From Nitrospirota bacterium (lineage in GTDB: Bacteria; Nitrospirota; JACRHJ01): a stretch of 64,000 nucleotides of DNA. Both the position numbers and the translations under genes were made by a program. The notes under the pieces were generated by a model. It did not search any database, had not been told where the DNA came from, and saw only the letters and a program-made list of their open reading frames with translations. Of this stretch, positions 33,478-42,782 are shown piece by piece (the first letter of the stretch is position 1; each line of letters opens with the position of its first letter). The DNA is taken from the NCBI GenBank assembly GCA_021784575.1, contig JAJYHX010000003.1, positions 248,001 to 312,000 on the forward strand, in the 5' to 3' direction.

Positions 33478-34497
33478 ATGAAATATTTCGAGATAATAAA
33501 AGAAGGCTTCCGTGTGGCGAACAGGAACCTGGCCGTGCTCCTGACTCAGGTATTGGCCGGGATTGTCATGCTGTTCTTTTTCCTGCTGCTCACGGTAATA
33601 TTCGTTCTCGCAGCCATAAGTGCCGTCCCAAGCCTGAACCTTCAGACGCTCTCCACGGACAACCTCTCCGGGCTTGTAAAGACCTCCCTGACGCTCGTTG
33701 CGGCAGGGGCGCTGCTCGTTATAATCTTCGTGCTTGCCGTCGCTTTCATTACCGCATTTGTCCATTCCGGAAACCTCGGCTGTATGCTCAAAACTGCGCG
33801 GAAAAAAGCCCGTGGATTTACGACCGGGGAGTTTTTCGCCTCCGGGGGCCGCTCCGTATGGGCCATGCTGGGCCTATACATAATCTGGGGGGTCGTAACC
33901 CTCTTCGCCGCATTTGTTTTCGGCGCTGTCGGCGCCACAGGATACCAGGCCGTGCTAAGCCCGTTGATGGTGGAAGGCAGGCGCGTCCTGGCCTTTTCGC
34001 TTGGCGTGCCGTTTATCACCGCGCTTATTTTGGGGGGTCTTCTTTTCCTGTTTTTCGTGTATGCGGGGTGGACATTTTCCGCGATAATCCTTGTCGGGGA
34101 AGGCCTTGGCGCGTCCTCGTCCCTTGGCGCATCCTACCGTTTTATAAAGAAAAACTTCTGGGACGCGCTCCTTTTCGCGCTCCTTATGTTCGCGCTGGTT
34201 TTCTTTGCGAATATCCTGTGGAATATTGCGACGATGCCTTTCCACATCACAAAGGAGACAGACCCATCTGTTGCGGCGGGTCTTTTGCCGGTTGTCCTTT
34301 TCGGGCTTCTCCTCCAGATGTATATCGGCCTTATCGCCCGTTCCGGATTCGTCGTTTTTTATATCGACAGGACTACGCCCGCGCCGCCTGCCGATGCAGG
34401 TTTTTCGGCTCCCTCGGGCACAATATCCGGCCCGGATAACGCCCCGGAATCCCCTTCGGACGCCGGGCCGCCCCAGGAAAATTCTCCGGAATCTTGA
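33478..34497 (+). CDS. polytopic membrane protein of unknown function
   Basis: A 339-aa protein with about six transmembrane segments (e.g. VLLTQVLAGIVMLFFFLLLT, LALALILGG-like stretches and ALLFALLMFALVFFANILW) and a disordered Pro/Ser/Gly-rich C-terminal tail of about 45 residues. The helix pattern resembles the DUF7544/GDPD-type membrane domains, but I cannot assign a function. It follows the lipoprotein gene by 5 nt. Confidence 0.75.
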   Translation: MKYFEIIKEGFRVANRNLAVLLTQVLAGIVMLFFFLLLTVIFVLAAISAVPSLNLQTLSTDNLSGLVKTSLTLVAAGALLVIIFVLAVAFITAFVHSGNLGCMLKTARKKARGFTTGEFFASGGRSVWAMLGLYIIWGVVTLFAAFVFGAVGATGYQAVLSPLMVEGRRVLAFSLGVPFITALILGGLLFLFFVYAGWTFSAIILVGEGLGASSSLGASYRFIKKNFWDALLFALLMFALVFFANILWNIATMPFHITKETDPSVAAGLLPVVLFGLLLQMYIGLIARSGFVVFYIDRTTPAPPADAGFSAPSGTISGPDNAPESPSDAGPPQENSPES

Positions 34498-34534
34498 CCG
34501 GGACGCCCGTTTTACGCTACAATACGCTACAATT
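34494..34534 (+). promoter_or_regulatory. promoter with duplicated -10 element
   Basis: TTGACC (34494-34499), 18-bp spacer, TACAAT (34518-34523), then the 10-bp unit TACGCTACAA is repeated in tandem, giving a second TACAAT 10 bp on. It would serve the gene at 34564. Confidence 0.55.
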
Positions 34535-34563
34535 TGTCAAGTAAAATTCCTCGAGGTATTACC

Positions 34564-35208
34564 ATGAGAAAAGTCTTTGCCGGTATGGCCCTGGCGGTTG
34601 CCGCGGCATTTATTCTCACGGCCTGCGCAACCCAGCGCGAGGCGCAGTATACCGCGACGGGCGCGGGCATCGGAGCCATAACCGGCGCGGTGCTTGGAGC
34701 GGCCCTGGGGAGCGTCGGCGGACACGCCGGAGCGGGCGCGGTAATCGGCAGCGTTTTCGGGGGATTGGCGGGCGCATCCATAGGCAACAACGAATATCAC
34801 CTCCAGCGCTCCGAGGATTACGCCGCAAGGCAGTATAGTTACAACGAAGCTCGCGCGCGGAGGGATTTCATAAGGATTGAGGACGCCTATGCATCCCCGA
34901 AGACAGTCGCGCCGGGAGACACGGTAGACCTCATCTCCAGGTATACCCTGCTCACGCCCTACAGGCGCCTGGCGCTGGTTCACGAGGTGCGGGAGGTGCG
35001 GGACGACACAGGCCGGATAATCGGCAGGCCGGAGATTACGCTCAGGCGTGAGGGCGGCACCTGGACGAGCTCCATGCCCATGACAATCCCGGAGGACGCC
35101 CGCCCCGGCAGGTACATGGTCAGGACGATTGTCGAGACGGACAGCGACGGCGACGCAAGGGATTTCGTCTTTTATGTAAGAGAGCCGCAGGGGCGCTGGA
35201 GGAGATAA
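34564..35208 (+). CDS. glycine-zipper outer-membrane lipoprotein
   Basis: A 214-aa protein with lipobox LTAC (lipidated Cys near residue 20), a glycine-zipper segment (GAGIGAITGAVLGAALGSVGG, then GAVIGSVFGGLAGASIG) of the kind that spans or packs in the outer membrane, and a C-terminal beta-sandwich-like domain (VAPGDTVDLISRYTLLTP to FVFYVRE). GAGGT precedes ATG 34564; the upstream in-frame ATG at 34534 gives a non-signal start. Confidence 0.8.
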   Translation: MRKVFAGMALAVAAAFILTACATQREAQYTATGAGIGAITGAVLGAALGSVGGHAGAGAVIGSVFGGLAGASIGNNEYHLQRSEDYAARQYSYNEARARRDFIRIEDAYASPKTVAPGDTVDLISRYTLLTPYRRLALVHEVREVRDDTGRIIGRPEITLRREGGTWTSSMPMTIPEDARPGRYMVRTIVETDSDGDARDFVFYVREPQGRWRR

Positions 35209-35274
35209 CGAGCGGAGAACCTGAGCGCGAAAAGGACAGACGACACGCAATCTTGCGCCTTATTGCCAGCGATA

Positions 35275-35310
35275 AAAAGCCCCGGCGGAAAACCTCCGGG
35301 GCTTTTCTAT
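35275..35310. terminator. bidirectional terminator
   Basis: AAAAGCCCCGG (35275-35285) and CCGGGGCTTTT (35296-35306) with a 10-nt loop and T-rich tails on both strands, between the glycine-zipper gene and the isochorismatase-like gene. Confidence 0.88.
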
Positions 35311-35311
35311 T

Positions 35312-35962
35312 TTATGCGGCCTTCGAGTACCTGCCGAGCATGGACTTCACGTAAAGCACGCCTTGTCCATATGCGCCCGCGTGTTTGCGGACGATGTCGA
35401 GTGTCGCATCGTAGGTCTCGCTCCTGGCCCAGTCACGCTGATACTCAAGGAGCAACTGAAGCCATGTCAGGGGTATTACGCCGGCCTGCACCATCCTCTG
35501 CATGGCATACTTGTGAGAGGCATGGCTGGACCCGCCTATGGCGTCCGAGACCACATAAACCTCGTAGCCGTCCTCAAGCGCGGACAACGCCGGAAACGCC
35601 ACGCAGACTTCAGTCCACAGCCCGGCTATAATGAGCTTGTTCCTCCCGGTCTCCTTTACCGCATCCACCACGCGCCTGTCTTCCCATGCGTTCATGGTAG
35701 TGCGGTCTATCGGTTTCACTCCGGAGAATACGTCCTCGATCTCGGGCAGGTCCGGCCCGCTGAAAGTGTCGGCGGCTATTGTGGTTACAATAGTCGGGAC
35801 GTGAAAGACCCTGGCCGCCTCGGCAAGCCCGACGATGTTGTTGATAAGCAGCTGCCTGTCAATAGACTGAACGCCGAAAAACATCTGCGGCTGGTAGTCA
35901 ATCATTATCAGCGCAGAGTTCTGTGGCGTTAGCAACCCGCCCTTTTTTATATCCTTCGCCAT
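35312..35962 (-). CDS. isochorismatase-family cysteine hydrolase (YcaC-like)
   Basis: A 216-aa cytoplasmic hydrolase with the catalytic triad motifs: LIMIDYQPQMFFG (Asp), a Lys in the middle strand region and LIIAGLWTEVCVAFPALSALEDGYEVYVVSDA with the nucleophilic Cys. AFPAL-SALEDGYEVYVV and SHKYAMQRMVQAGVIPLTW are typical of the YcaC branch, substrate unknown. ATG 35962 has AGGAGG upstream and lies downstream of the promoter at 36018-36046. Confidence 0.88.
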   Translation of the reverse strand: MAKDIKKGGLLTPQNSALIMIDYQPQMFFGVQSIDRQLLINNIVGLAEAARVFHVPTIVTTIAADTFSGPDLPEIEDVFSGVKPIDRTTMNAWEDRRVVDAVKETGRNKLIIAGLWTEVCVAFPALSALEDGYEVYVVSDAIGGSSHASHKYAMQRMVQAGVIPLTWLQLLLEYQRDWARSETYDATLDIVRKHAGAYGQGVLYVKSMLGRYSKAA

Positions 35963-36017
35963 AACAAACCTCCTGTTAACCCCGTCGAAATAATCAGGTT
36001 TTTGCCCACTTCCCCAA

Positions 36018-36046
36018 AGTGTATCACCGATACTTGCGGCCGTCAA
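36018..36046 (-). promoter_or_regulatory. sigma-70 promoter of the isochorismatase-like gene
   Basis: On the minus strand TTGACG (36046-36041), 17-bp spacer, TACACT (36023-36018). Confidence 0.65.
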
Positions 36047-36085
36047 AGCAGGGGCCGCCTCTTAAAGTATCCGGGCGGAGAGGTG

Positions 36086-36114
36086 TTGCATTAATACCCC
36101 TGCGGTGCTATGAT
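36086..36114 (+). promoter_or_regulatory. sigma-70 promoter of the PBP1A gene
   Basis: TTGCAT (36086-36091), 17-bp spacer, TATGAT (36109-36114), about 40 bp before ATG 36156. Confidence 0.65.
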
Positions 36115-36155
36115 TCTTCACATCGGTTTTTTTATTGGCACTATTAGGGAAGGCA

Positions 36156-38507
36156 ATGAAAAAGATACATGTAATAATTCTCGCGGCGATTGCCATAATC
36201 GCCGTATCATGCGGCGCGAGCTACGCGATTTTCACCTCCGTAAACAAAGACCTGCCGGAAATCACCTCGCTCAAGAACTACAAGCCGCCCATAGGCACAC
36301 GCGTATACTCGGAAGACGGCCACCTCATAGGCCGCATAAAGGTGGACAAGGGCATATTCGTGCCGCTCTCGCAGATGCCGGACGACTTGAAAAACGCCGT
36401 CATAGCCGTCGAGGATGCGCGCTTCTACAAGCACGGCGCGCTGGACTTCGAGGGCATTGCCCGCGCGCTGGTGACGGACATTTTCACGCTCTCTTTCAAG
36501 GAAGGCGGAAGCACCATCACCCAGCAGCTCGCCAAGGTGCTGTTCCTCACGCCGGAGAAAAGCATTAGCCGCAAGCTCAAAGAGATGGTCCTCGCCCGGA
36601 AGATAGAGCAGAAACTGACGAAGAACGAGATACTGGAACTTTATCTGAACAAGATATATTTCGGGCACGGAGCGTATGGCGTGGAGATGGCGGCGAGGAC
36701 GTATTTCGGCAAACACGTGGGAGACTTGAGCCTCCCGGAATGCGCCATGATTGCCGGACTTATCCGCTCTCCGGAGGGCTACTCGCCTTACAATAACATG
36801 CGGGCGGCAAAGCTCCGCCAGAAAATCGTATTGAAAAGGATGGTCGAGGAGCGGTATATCTCCCGCGGGGAGGAAAAGCTTGCCGCGGCCCGTCCGCTCG
36901 TGCTTAAGAACGGCTGGGTGGACGAAGACGTGGCCCCTTATCTTGTGGAGCAGCTGCGCGCATACCTCGAGAAGAAATACGGGGCGCAAAAAGTCTATAT
37001 CGACGGCCTGGACGTAAAAACGGCCATAGACTACAGGATGCAGGCGGAGGCGAATCGGGCGGTGGAGTCCGGGGCGCGGGATATTGCGAAGCGCGAGGGA
37101 TGGCAGGGACCGCTTGCGGTAAGGAGCGCTAAAGAGATAAGAAGGCTTTTCGGAGAAAAACCCGTCGCGGCTTCGGCCTTCCAGCCGGGCGAGGTTGTGA
37201 ACGCGACGGTGCTGAAAGTGGACAAAAAGGGCGCCGTCATATCCGTGCGCGGCGGCAAGGGCTATATCGCCTGGCCGGACATGAGATGGGCCGCGGGCTG
37301 GGGCCCGAAAAAGAAGAATATCTCGGAGATACTGAAACCGGGATACGTCATAGAGGTCGAACGCAGGGCGTTCAACAGGCGCGTAAAGTTACTTGGTTTT
37401 ACGCTTGAACAGGAGCCTCTGTGCGAGGCGGCGCTCGTGGCGATGGACCCCATGACCGGGGAGGTAAAGGCGCTTGTCGGAGGGGTTGACTTCCAGAAGA
37501 GCCAGTTCAACCACGCGACAATGGCCCACAGGCAGCCGGGTTCCGCGTTCAAGCCGCTCGTTTACGCCACGGCCATGGAAAACGGCTTCACGCCCGCGTC
37601 AATCATAAACGACGAGCCAAGGAGCTACGATAACGACCACTGGAAGCCAAACAACTACGACCACGAGTACTATGGGCCGACCCGCCTCAGGGAGGCCCTG
37701 GTATTTTCAAGGAATGTCGTAACAATCGAGCTTTTAAACCGCATTGGCGTGGACAAGGTAATCGCCCTCGCGCAAAAACTCGGCATGACCGGGCCTTTCG
37801 CGCGGAACCTTACGCTTGCGCTCGGCTCATGCAGCGCGACTCCTCTTGAGATGGCCTCCGCCTATTGCGCGTTCGCAAACGGAGGCTATGCCATAGACCC
37901 GGTTACCATCCTACGGGTGACGGACAGGCTAGGCCGGGCGCTGGAACAGCACGAGTCTTCGCATACGGAGGTCATGTCCCCCGAGGCGACTTACCAGGTA
38001 ACGAGTATGCTCGAAGACGCCGTCCTGCGCGGCACCGGCAGACTGGCCGCGACGCTCGGCAGGCCGGTGGCGGGAAAGACCGGGACGACCAACGACTACA
38101 GGGACGCCTGGTTCGTGGGATATACGCCGCATCTCGTGGCCGGGGTGTGGGTGGGCTTCGATGACGGCAGGAGCCTCGGGCACGGAGAGTCAGGCGCGAG
38201 GGCCGCGCTGCCCATATGGGTTCGGTTTATGGCCCCGGCGGTCGCCTCGGAGCCGCCCGACGACTTCACCGTCCCCGACGACATGGACTTCGTGAAAATT
38301 GACGCCGCGACGGGGCTTCTGCCGACCGCAGCAAGCCAGGACGTCATAACCGAGGTATTCAAGAAGGGCACCGAACCCACGCAATATGCCCCGCCGCCCG
38401 CGCTTGCGCAACCGGTCCCGGCATCCAACGGGAACCAGGCTTCCACTCCTGCGAAGGGGGTGCTGAAACAGGAAAAGATGCTTAAACTGCTTCAGGATGT
38501 GGATTGA
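36156..38507 (+). CDS. mrcA: penicillin-binding protein 1A
   Basis: Bifunctional peptidoglycan synthase of 783 aa. An N-terminal membrane anchor, then the GT51 glycosyltransferase domain (AVEDARFYKHGALDFEGIAR with the catalytic Glu; GGSTITQQLAK), an OB-like insert (about residues 340-415: VNATVLKVDKKGAVISVRGGKGYIAWPD), and the transpeptidase domain with SAFK, SRN in VFSRNVVTIELL and KTGTTNDYRDAWFVGY. The C-terminal tail is Pro/Ala-rich. ATG 36156 has AGGGAAGG upstream. Confidence 0.95.
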   Translation: MKKIHVIILAAIAIIAVSCGASYAIFTSVNKDLPEITSLKNYKPPIGTRVYSEDGHLIGRIKVDKGIFVPLSQMPDDLKNAVIAVEDARFYKHGALDFEGIARALVTDIFTLSFKEGGSTITQQLAKVLFLTPEKSISRKLKEMVLARKIEQKLTKNEILELYLNKIYFGHGAYGVEMAARTYFGKHVGDLSLPECAMIAGLIRSPEGYSPYNNMRAAKLRQKIVLKRMVEERYISRGEEKLAAARPLVLKNGWVDEDVAPYLVEQLRAYLEKKYGAQKVYIDGLDVKTAIDYRMQAEANRAVESGARDIAKREGWQGPLAVRSAKEIRRLFGEKPVAASAFQPGEVVNATVLKVDKKGAVISVRGGKGYIAWPDMRWAAGWGPKKKNISEILKPGYVIEVERRAFNRRVKLLGFTLEQEPLCEAALVAMDPMTGEVKALVGGVDFQKSQFNHATMAHRQPGSAFKPLVYATAMENGFTPASIINDEPRSYDNDHWKPNNYDHEYYGPTRLREALVFSRNVVTIELLNRIGVDKVIALAQKLGMTGPFARNLTLALGSCSATPLEMASAYCAFANGGYAIDPVTILRVTDRLGRALEQHESSHTEVMSPEATYQVTSMLEDAVLRGTGRLAATLGRPVAGKTGTTNDYRDAWFVGYTPHLVAGVWVGFDDGRSLGHGESGARAALPIWVRFMAPAVASEPPDDFTVPDDMDFVKIDAATGLLPTAASQDVITEVFKKGTEPTQYAPPPALAQPVPASNGNQASTPAKGVLKQEKMLKLLQDVD

Positions 38508-38604
38508 AAGAGGAGGCCGATTTCGGATGTTCGCGTAGCCTGCCATGATGAGCCGAAGCTCTGGGCGAAGCCGAACGGGTAAGTCATAAACGCTGCGGGC
38601 CGGT

Positions 38605-39090
38605 TTACTTATCCGAAGACTTTTCGGGGCTGGGCGTTTTGAAATAATCGTCGAATACCTTGTCCATACGCTTGTCCATTTTACCCTGAGTCTTTGTGTC
38701 AGCCTGCCAGTATTTGTTGAAGAACTCGTTGAATTTCTTCTCCCTTTCCGCCTGTGCCGGGTCCACGGCATAGTCCGGCCCGGCGGAGCCTGCCTCCTCC
38801 CCGGGGCTTGGCGGCTGATACGTTCCCTTGTCCCGGAACAAACTCGAGATGCCGGATCCTCCGGTTATGGACTTCACCTCAGAGAGGTTGAAAGAGGCCT
38901 CGCCGAGCGCGAACTTCAGGTATATCCTGTGCCCCTTTTCATGGCAGGATTTGGCTTCTATCGTGTTCCCGTTTTTAAGTGTTACGACGCAGAATCGCTG
39001 TTGCTGTCCGAACGCGGGGGATGCGGAAAAGACCAGGCAAAGTATTGCAGGGAGCAAAAATTTATGGCACAAACCCGCCTCCGGAAGCAT
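38605..39090 (-). CDS. secreted hypothetical protein
   Basis: A 161-aa protein with a signal peptide ending near SPAFGQ, a short beta domain (VTLKNGNTIEAKSCHEKGHRIYLKFALGEASFNLSEVKSI) that resembles small SH3-like 'response to redox' folds, and a charged C-terminal helix region. Two Cys (in FCVV and KSCHE) could form a disulfide. No family assigned. Convergent with the PBP1A gene. Confidence 0.65.
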   Translation of the reverse strand: MLPEAGLCHKFLLPAILCLVFSASPAFGQQQRFCVVTLKNGNTIEAKSCHEKGHRIYLKFALGEASFNLSEVKSITGGSGISSLFRDKGTYQPPSPGEEAGSAGPDYAVDPAQAEREKKFNEFFNKYWQADTKTQGKMDKRMDKVFDDYFKTPSPEKSSDK

Positions 39091-39229
39091 TAATATTCAT
39101 AACTGCAACCGACATGGCGCAGTAGTCAGGAGAAATCCCTGCCATTCCGGTTTATCGCTCTTAAATTATTATCATGGCCGCCGGATGCTGTCAAATTAGT
39201 CTTGACCACAGGAACGGATTGTGATAGTA

Positions 39230-39261
39230 GTTACTTTCTTTTCAGGTGAAAAGAAAGTAAC
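39230..39261 (+). repeat. perfect 14-bp hairpin just before a ribosome site
   Basis: GTTACTTTCTTTTC (39230-39243) and GAAAAGAAAGTAAC (39248-39261) with loop AGGT, ending 0 nt before AAGGAG of the cyclodeaminase gene. The sequence resembles a dispersed repeat type found in many Gram-negative genomes. It may stabilise the mRNA or control ribosome access. Confidence 0.6.
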
Positions 39262-39275
39262 AAGGAGTGAAATGT

Positions 39276-39902
39276 ATGTATATAGATCAACCCATGCGGC
39301 ATTTCCTGGACAAGCTGTCATCCAAGTCCCCGGAACCGGGCGGCGGCAGCGCGGCCGCGCTCGTCGGCTCGGCGGCGGCGGCGCTTGTCGGGATGGTATG
39401 TTATCTTACACTTGGGAAAGAGAAATATGCCGGCGTCCAGGATGAGATAGAAAAAATCAAGGACGAATCTGAGCGCCTGCGTGCGGAGCTTGTGCGGCTC
39501 TTGCAGGAAGACACGGAGGCATTCGCCGCGGCGTCTGCGGCATTCAAAATGCCCAAAGACACGGATGAGCAGAAGGCATTGCGGGACTTTAAAGTCCAGG
39601 AGGGCCTAAAGGCCGCGACAGAGATCCCGTTTGCGATAGGTCTTCGGGCGCTCGAGGTGGCGAGACTGACCGTCCCGGCGGGCGAGAAAGGGAACAAGGG
39701 CGCCGTGTCGGACGCCGGCGTGGCGGCCCTGTTCGCGGACGCCGCCGTGAACGCCGCGGCAATGAACGTGCGGATTAACCTTGTGTCTATAAAGGACGCG
39801 GGATACGTGAAAGAGAAATGGGATTCCATGCAGGCCATGGTCAAGGAAGCGGGAGAGTTGCGGGAAAAGGCCGCAAAAATAACATACGGCAAGATAGGAT
39901 AA
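39276..39902 (+). CDS. cyclodeaminase/cyclohydrolase family protein
   Basis: A 208-aa helical protein of the FTCD cyclodeaminase (FchA-like) family: PEPGGGSAAALVGSAAAALVGMV (the conserved Gly/Ala-rich helix), DTEAFAAASAAFKMPK, EIPFAIGLRALEVARL and GNKGAVSDAGVAALFADAAVNAAAMNVRINL. Members convert 5-formimino-THF or 5,10-methenyl-THF. The next gene is folD, giving a one-carbon folate pair. AAGGAG is 8 nt before ATG 39276; the GTG at 39267 is inside that ribosome site. Confidence 0.9.
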   Translation: MYIDQPMRHFLDKLSSKSPEPGGGSAAALVGSAAAALVGMVCYLTLGKEKYAGVQDEIEKIKDESERLRAELVRLLQEDTEAFAAASAAFKMPKDTDEQKALRDFKVQEGLKAATEIPFAIGLRALEVARLTVPAGEKGNKGAVSDAGVAALFADAAVNAAAMNVRINLVSIKDAGYVKEKWDSMQAMVKEAGELREKAAKITYGKIG

Positions 39903-39985
39903 AGTCACTGGGTTCCCGCTGGAGTTTACCCCGGCACGCTTAAAACCGGGGCGGGAATGACAATCTACCACCTGGGGAGGCAAAG

Positions 39986-40900
39986 ATGTCTGCGACAATT
40001 ATTGACGGGAACGGGATAGGCGAGGAAATAAAGCGGGAGATAATAAAAGAGGTGGAGTCCCTTAAGTCTAAGGGAATCGCGCCGGGGATCGCGACGCTCC
40101 TCGTCGGCGACAACTACGGCGCGAAGATGTACCGCGGCCAGGTGGAGAAGAACTGCGCCGAGGTGGGATTTACGTATGTGAACTGCAACCCCGCCGAGAG
40201 CTCGACAGAGGCACAGGTTGTGGAAGAAGTGAAAAGGCTTAACGCCGATAAATCCGTCTCCGGGATACTCCCGCTCAGGCCGTTCCCGGCCCAGATAAGC
40301 GACTCCGCAATCATAAATTGCATAGACGTGAATAAGGACATAGACTGTTTCCACCCGTCCAACATGGGCAAACTCGCCCTGGGCGAGCCGACGTTCCCGC
40401 CCGCGACCCCGGCGGCCTGCATAGAGATGCTCGACAGGCTGGGAGTCGATTTCACGGGAGCCGAAATAGTGGTCGTAGGGCATAGCAACATCGTCGGCAA
40501 GCCCGCGATGCTCATCGCCCTGAACCGCAACGCCACTACAAGCAACGTGCACATCTTTACGTCCCAGAAGGGCAACACCAAGAAGCACACCCTCGGCGCG
40601 GACATACTCATCGTCGCCGCGGGCAAGGCGGGGCTCGTTACAAAGGACATGGTAAAGCCCGGCGCTATCGTCATAGACGTGGGCATCAACCGCGTGAACG
40701 TTCTTGACGCCGAAGGCAAGCCTGTGTTAAACGACAAGGGCAAACCCAAGACTAAGACTGTCGGCGACGTGGACTTCGAGAACGTCAGGGAAGTGGCAGG
40801 CGCCATCTCGCCCGTCCCCGGCGGCGTCGGGAGCGTTACGAACATGATGCTCATGAAGAACGCGCTCCGGGCCTGCAAGATGCAGCACGGAATAGTGTAA
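39986..40900 (+). CDS. folD: methylene-THF dehydrogenase/methenyl-THF cyclohydrolase
   Basis: A 304-aa bifunctional enzyme interconverting 5,10-methylene-, 5,10-methenyl- and 10-formyl-tetrahydrofolate. Motifs: ATLLVGDNYGAKMYRGQVEKNC (the catalytic Lys region has a substituted flank), GILPLRPFP, FHPSNMGKLALG, AEIVVVGHSNIVGKPAMLI, ADILIVAAGKAGLV and PVPGGVGSVTNMMLM. The usual YxxxK reads Y-RGQVEK here (Tyr in KMYRG). Followed by a strong terminator. Confidence 0.93.
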   Translation: MSATIIDGNGIGEEIKREIIKEVESLKSKGIAPGIATLLVGDNYGAKMYRGQVEKNCAEVGFTYVNCNPAESSTEAQVVEEVKRLNADKSVSGILPLRPFPAQISDSAIINCIDVNKDIDCFHPSNMGKLALGEPTFPPATPAACIEMLDRLGVDFTGAEIVVVGHSNIVGKPAMLIALNRNATTSNVHIFTSQKGNTKKHTLGADILIVAAGKAGLVTKDMVKPGAIVIDVGINRVNVLDAEGKPVLNDKGKPKTKTVGDVDFENVREVAGAISPVPGGVGSVTNMMLMKNALRACKMQHGIV

Positions 40901-40917
40901 TATTCATAATGAGTAAA

Positions 40918-40947
40918 AGGTCGACCGATTCGGTCGGCCTTTTTTAT
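40918..40947 (+). terminator. Rho-independent terminator after folD
   Basis: AGGTCGACCG (40918-40927), loop ATT, CGGTCGGCCT (40931-40940), then a T-run. Confidence 0.88.
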
Positions 40948-42179
40948 TCCTTAGCCCTCCCCGCGCGCTCCTTCCCATAAACAATTATGTATACGACAAA
41001 CAGCATGGCGGAAACAAGCGCCGTGGCCGAGCCGTAGTAAAAGGTCGCGGCGGGCGAGACATTGTCCCAGAGCCAGCCGCCGATTATGCTCGCCGGGAGG
41101 AGCGCCAGGCCGACCATCATGTTATAGAGACCGAACGCCGTGGCCTTGAATTCAGGCGGCAGGACCTCGGCTATGTACGCCTTCTGTATGCCCTCCGTCA
41201 GGCCCATGAAAATGCCGTATGCGCCGAACAAGTACCATACGCTCCGGACACCCGCGAACCTCGCAAACCCGTAATATACGCCGGAGAACAGAATAAACCC
41301 CGCCAGTATTATGCGCTTCCTGCCGAACCTGTCCGCAGCAATCCCGGCCGGCAGGGATACAAGCGAATAAATCGTATTGAACATCATATACAAGAGCGGG
41401 ATTATCGCGGCGCTTATTCCCGCGCTTCTGGCGCGCAGGATAAGGAATGCGTCGCTCGAATTGCCGACGGAGAATATTGTTGCGATTATGACAAAGAACT
41501 TAAACCTCCCGGACAGCGCGCGGAAAGATAATTTTGGCGGGTCGGTTGGCCGGCTTCCTTTCTGCCCGGAAACCGCGGTTCTCCGCCGCTCACCAGCCTG
41601 CTTACCCGCGGTTTCGCGTATAAAGAGGAAAATCGTGATTACCGCAAGCGCCCCCGGTATCATCGAGACCCAGAAGACTTTGCGGAAGTCGCCGGAGAAG
41701 GCCTTCAACATGAAGAACGCAGTCGCCGGGCCGATTACCGCGCCGACGGTGTCCATTGCGCGATGGAAGCCGAAGGCCGCTCCGTACCTGCCGGGTTCCG
41801 TCGATTCGGCGATTATGGCGTCCCTTGGAGCGGTGCGCACGCCCTTGCCGACCCGGTCGAGAAACCTTGCTGTCAGCGCCATGTGCCAGCCGGTGGCGAG
41901 CGCGAGGACAGGGCGGCTCAAGGTGGATATGCCGTATCCGCCCGCCGTCAGGCCCTTGCGCTTCCCGGCCCTGTCGGAAAGCCAGCCGGAGAAGATTTTG
42001 AGTATGCTCGCCGTGGACTCGGCGACGCCCTCTATAATGCCTATCAGGGACTTGCTCGCCCCCAGGACGCTGGAGAGAAAAAGCGGCATCAGGGGATATA
42101 TCATCTCGCTCGATACGTCCATGAGCAGGCTGACAAACCCCGCCGCGTATATGTTCCGGCTGAGGCCAAGTTTTTTCAT
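40944..42179 (-). CDS. MFS transporter
   Basis: A 411-aa permease with 12 predicted helices. Motif A-like loops are present (GWLSDRAGKRKGLTAGGYG and AADRFGRKRIILAG), and a charged central loop (about residues 190-225) separates the halves. The LDRVGKGVRTAPRDAIIAES and EGIQKAYIAEVLPPEFKATAFG motifs are shared by a widespread uncharacterised MFS group of Gram-negatives. Substrate unknown. Confidence 0.88.
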   Translation of the reverse strand: MKKLGLSRNIYAAGFVSLLMDVSSEMIYPLMPLFLSSVLGASKSLIGIIEGVAESTASILKIFSGWLSDRAGKRKGLTAGGYGISTLSRPVLALATGWHMALTARFLDRVGKGVRTAPRDAIIAESTEPGRYGAAFGFHRAMDTVGAVIGPATAFFMLKAFSGDFRKVFWVSMIPGALAVITIFLFIRETAGKQAGERRRTAVSGQKGSRPTDPPKLSFRALSGRFKFFVIIATIFSVGNSSDAFLILRARSAGISAAIIPLLYMMFNTIYSLVSLPAGIAADRFGRKRIILAGFILFSGVYYGFARFAGVRSVWYLFGAYGIFMGLTEGIQKAYIAEVLPPEFKATAFGLYNMMVGLALLPASIIGGWLWDNVSPAATFYYGSATALVSAMLFVVYIIVYGKERAGRAKE

Positions 42180-42239
42180 CGCCCTTGCCCGCCGGCACCA
42201 TGCCTGACGCCGGTCGACCGGCCACCCGGCCCCTGTTTT

Positions 42240-42671
42240 TTACTTTACTATTGTAACGGAGCAGTGCGAGTATGAGGCCACTCTCCTCGAAACCGAGCCG
42301 AGCAGCCAGTCGGCGACCTTGGACCTGCCCCGATGGCCTATCACGATCATGTCGCAGCCCTTTTCCTGCGCGTATTTGACAACCATGTCGGCAGGATGCC
42401 CGACGATTACCTTCGTGTCTATTTTTATCCCTTTCTTCTCCGCCTCGGCCTTCAGGCCTTTGAAGAGGTCCTCGTAATACTTGGTGATGCCGTCCATGAT
42501 GGCGCCGGGGTTCATCTCGACATAATCCATCGGCTCCGGCATCTGCGCCACGGAAACGACGACAAGTTTTGTGGAGGCGTCCGGACAGTTAACGGCCATC
42601 TCCAGAGCAAAATTGAATGCGTCATGGGCCTTTTCCGAGCCGTCGTATGCGACAAGCACCTTTTTGTACAT
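42240..42671 (-). CDS. universal stress protein (UspA family)
   Basis: A 143-aa UspA domain: KKVLVAYDGSEKAHDAFNFALEMA at the N-terminus and the ATP-binding VIVGHPADMVVKYAQ and IVIGHRGRSKVADWLLGSVSRRVASYSHCSVTIVK (G2xG9xGS motif). Cytoplasmic stress protein binding ATP. AAGGAGG before the ATG. Confidence 0.95.
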   Translation of the reverse strand: MYKKVLVAYDGSEKAHDAFNFALEMAVNCPDASTKLVVVSVAQMPEPMDYVEMNPGAIMDGITKYYEDLFKGLKAEAEKKGIKIDTKVIVGHPADMVVKYAQEKGCDMIVIGHRGRSKVADWLLGSVSRRVASYSHCSVTIVK

Positions 42672-42782
42672 ACCGTCCTCCTTTTAAGAAACGGGTTTCT
42701 GGTTATACGTCTTCCTTGGAGCTATTCATACAAAGATATAGTGAACCGGACACGCGGTCAAGCGGAAATCGTAATATCACGT

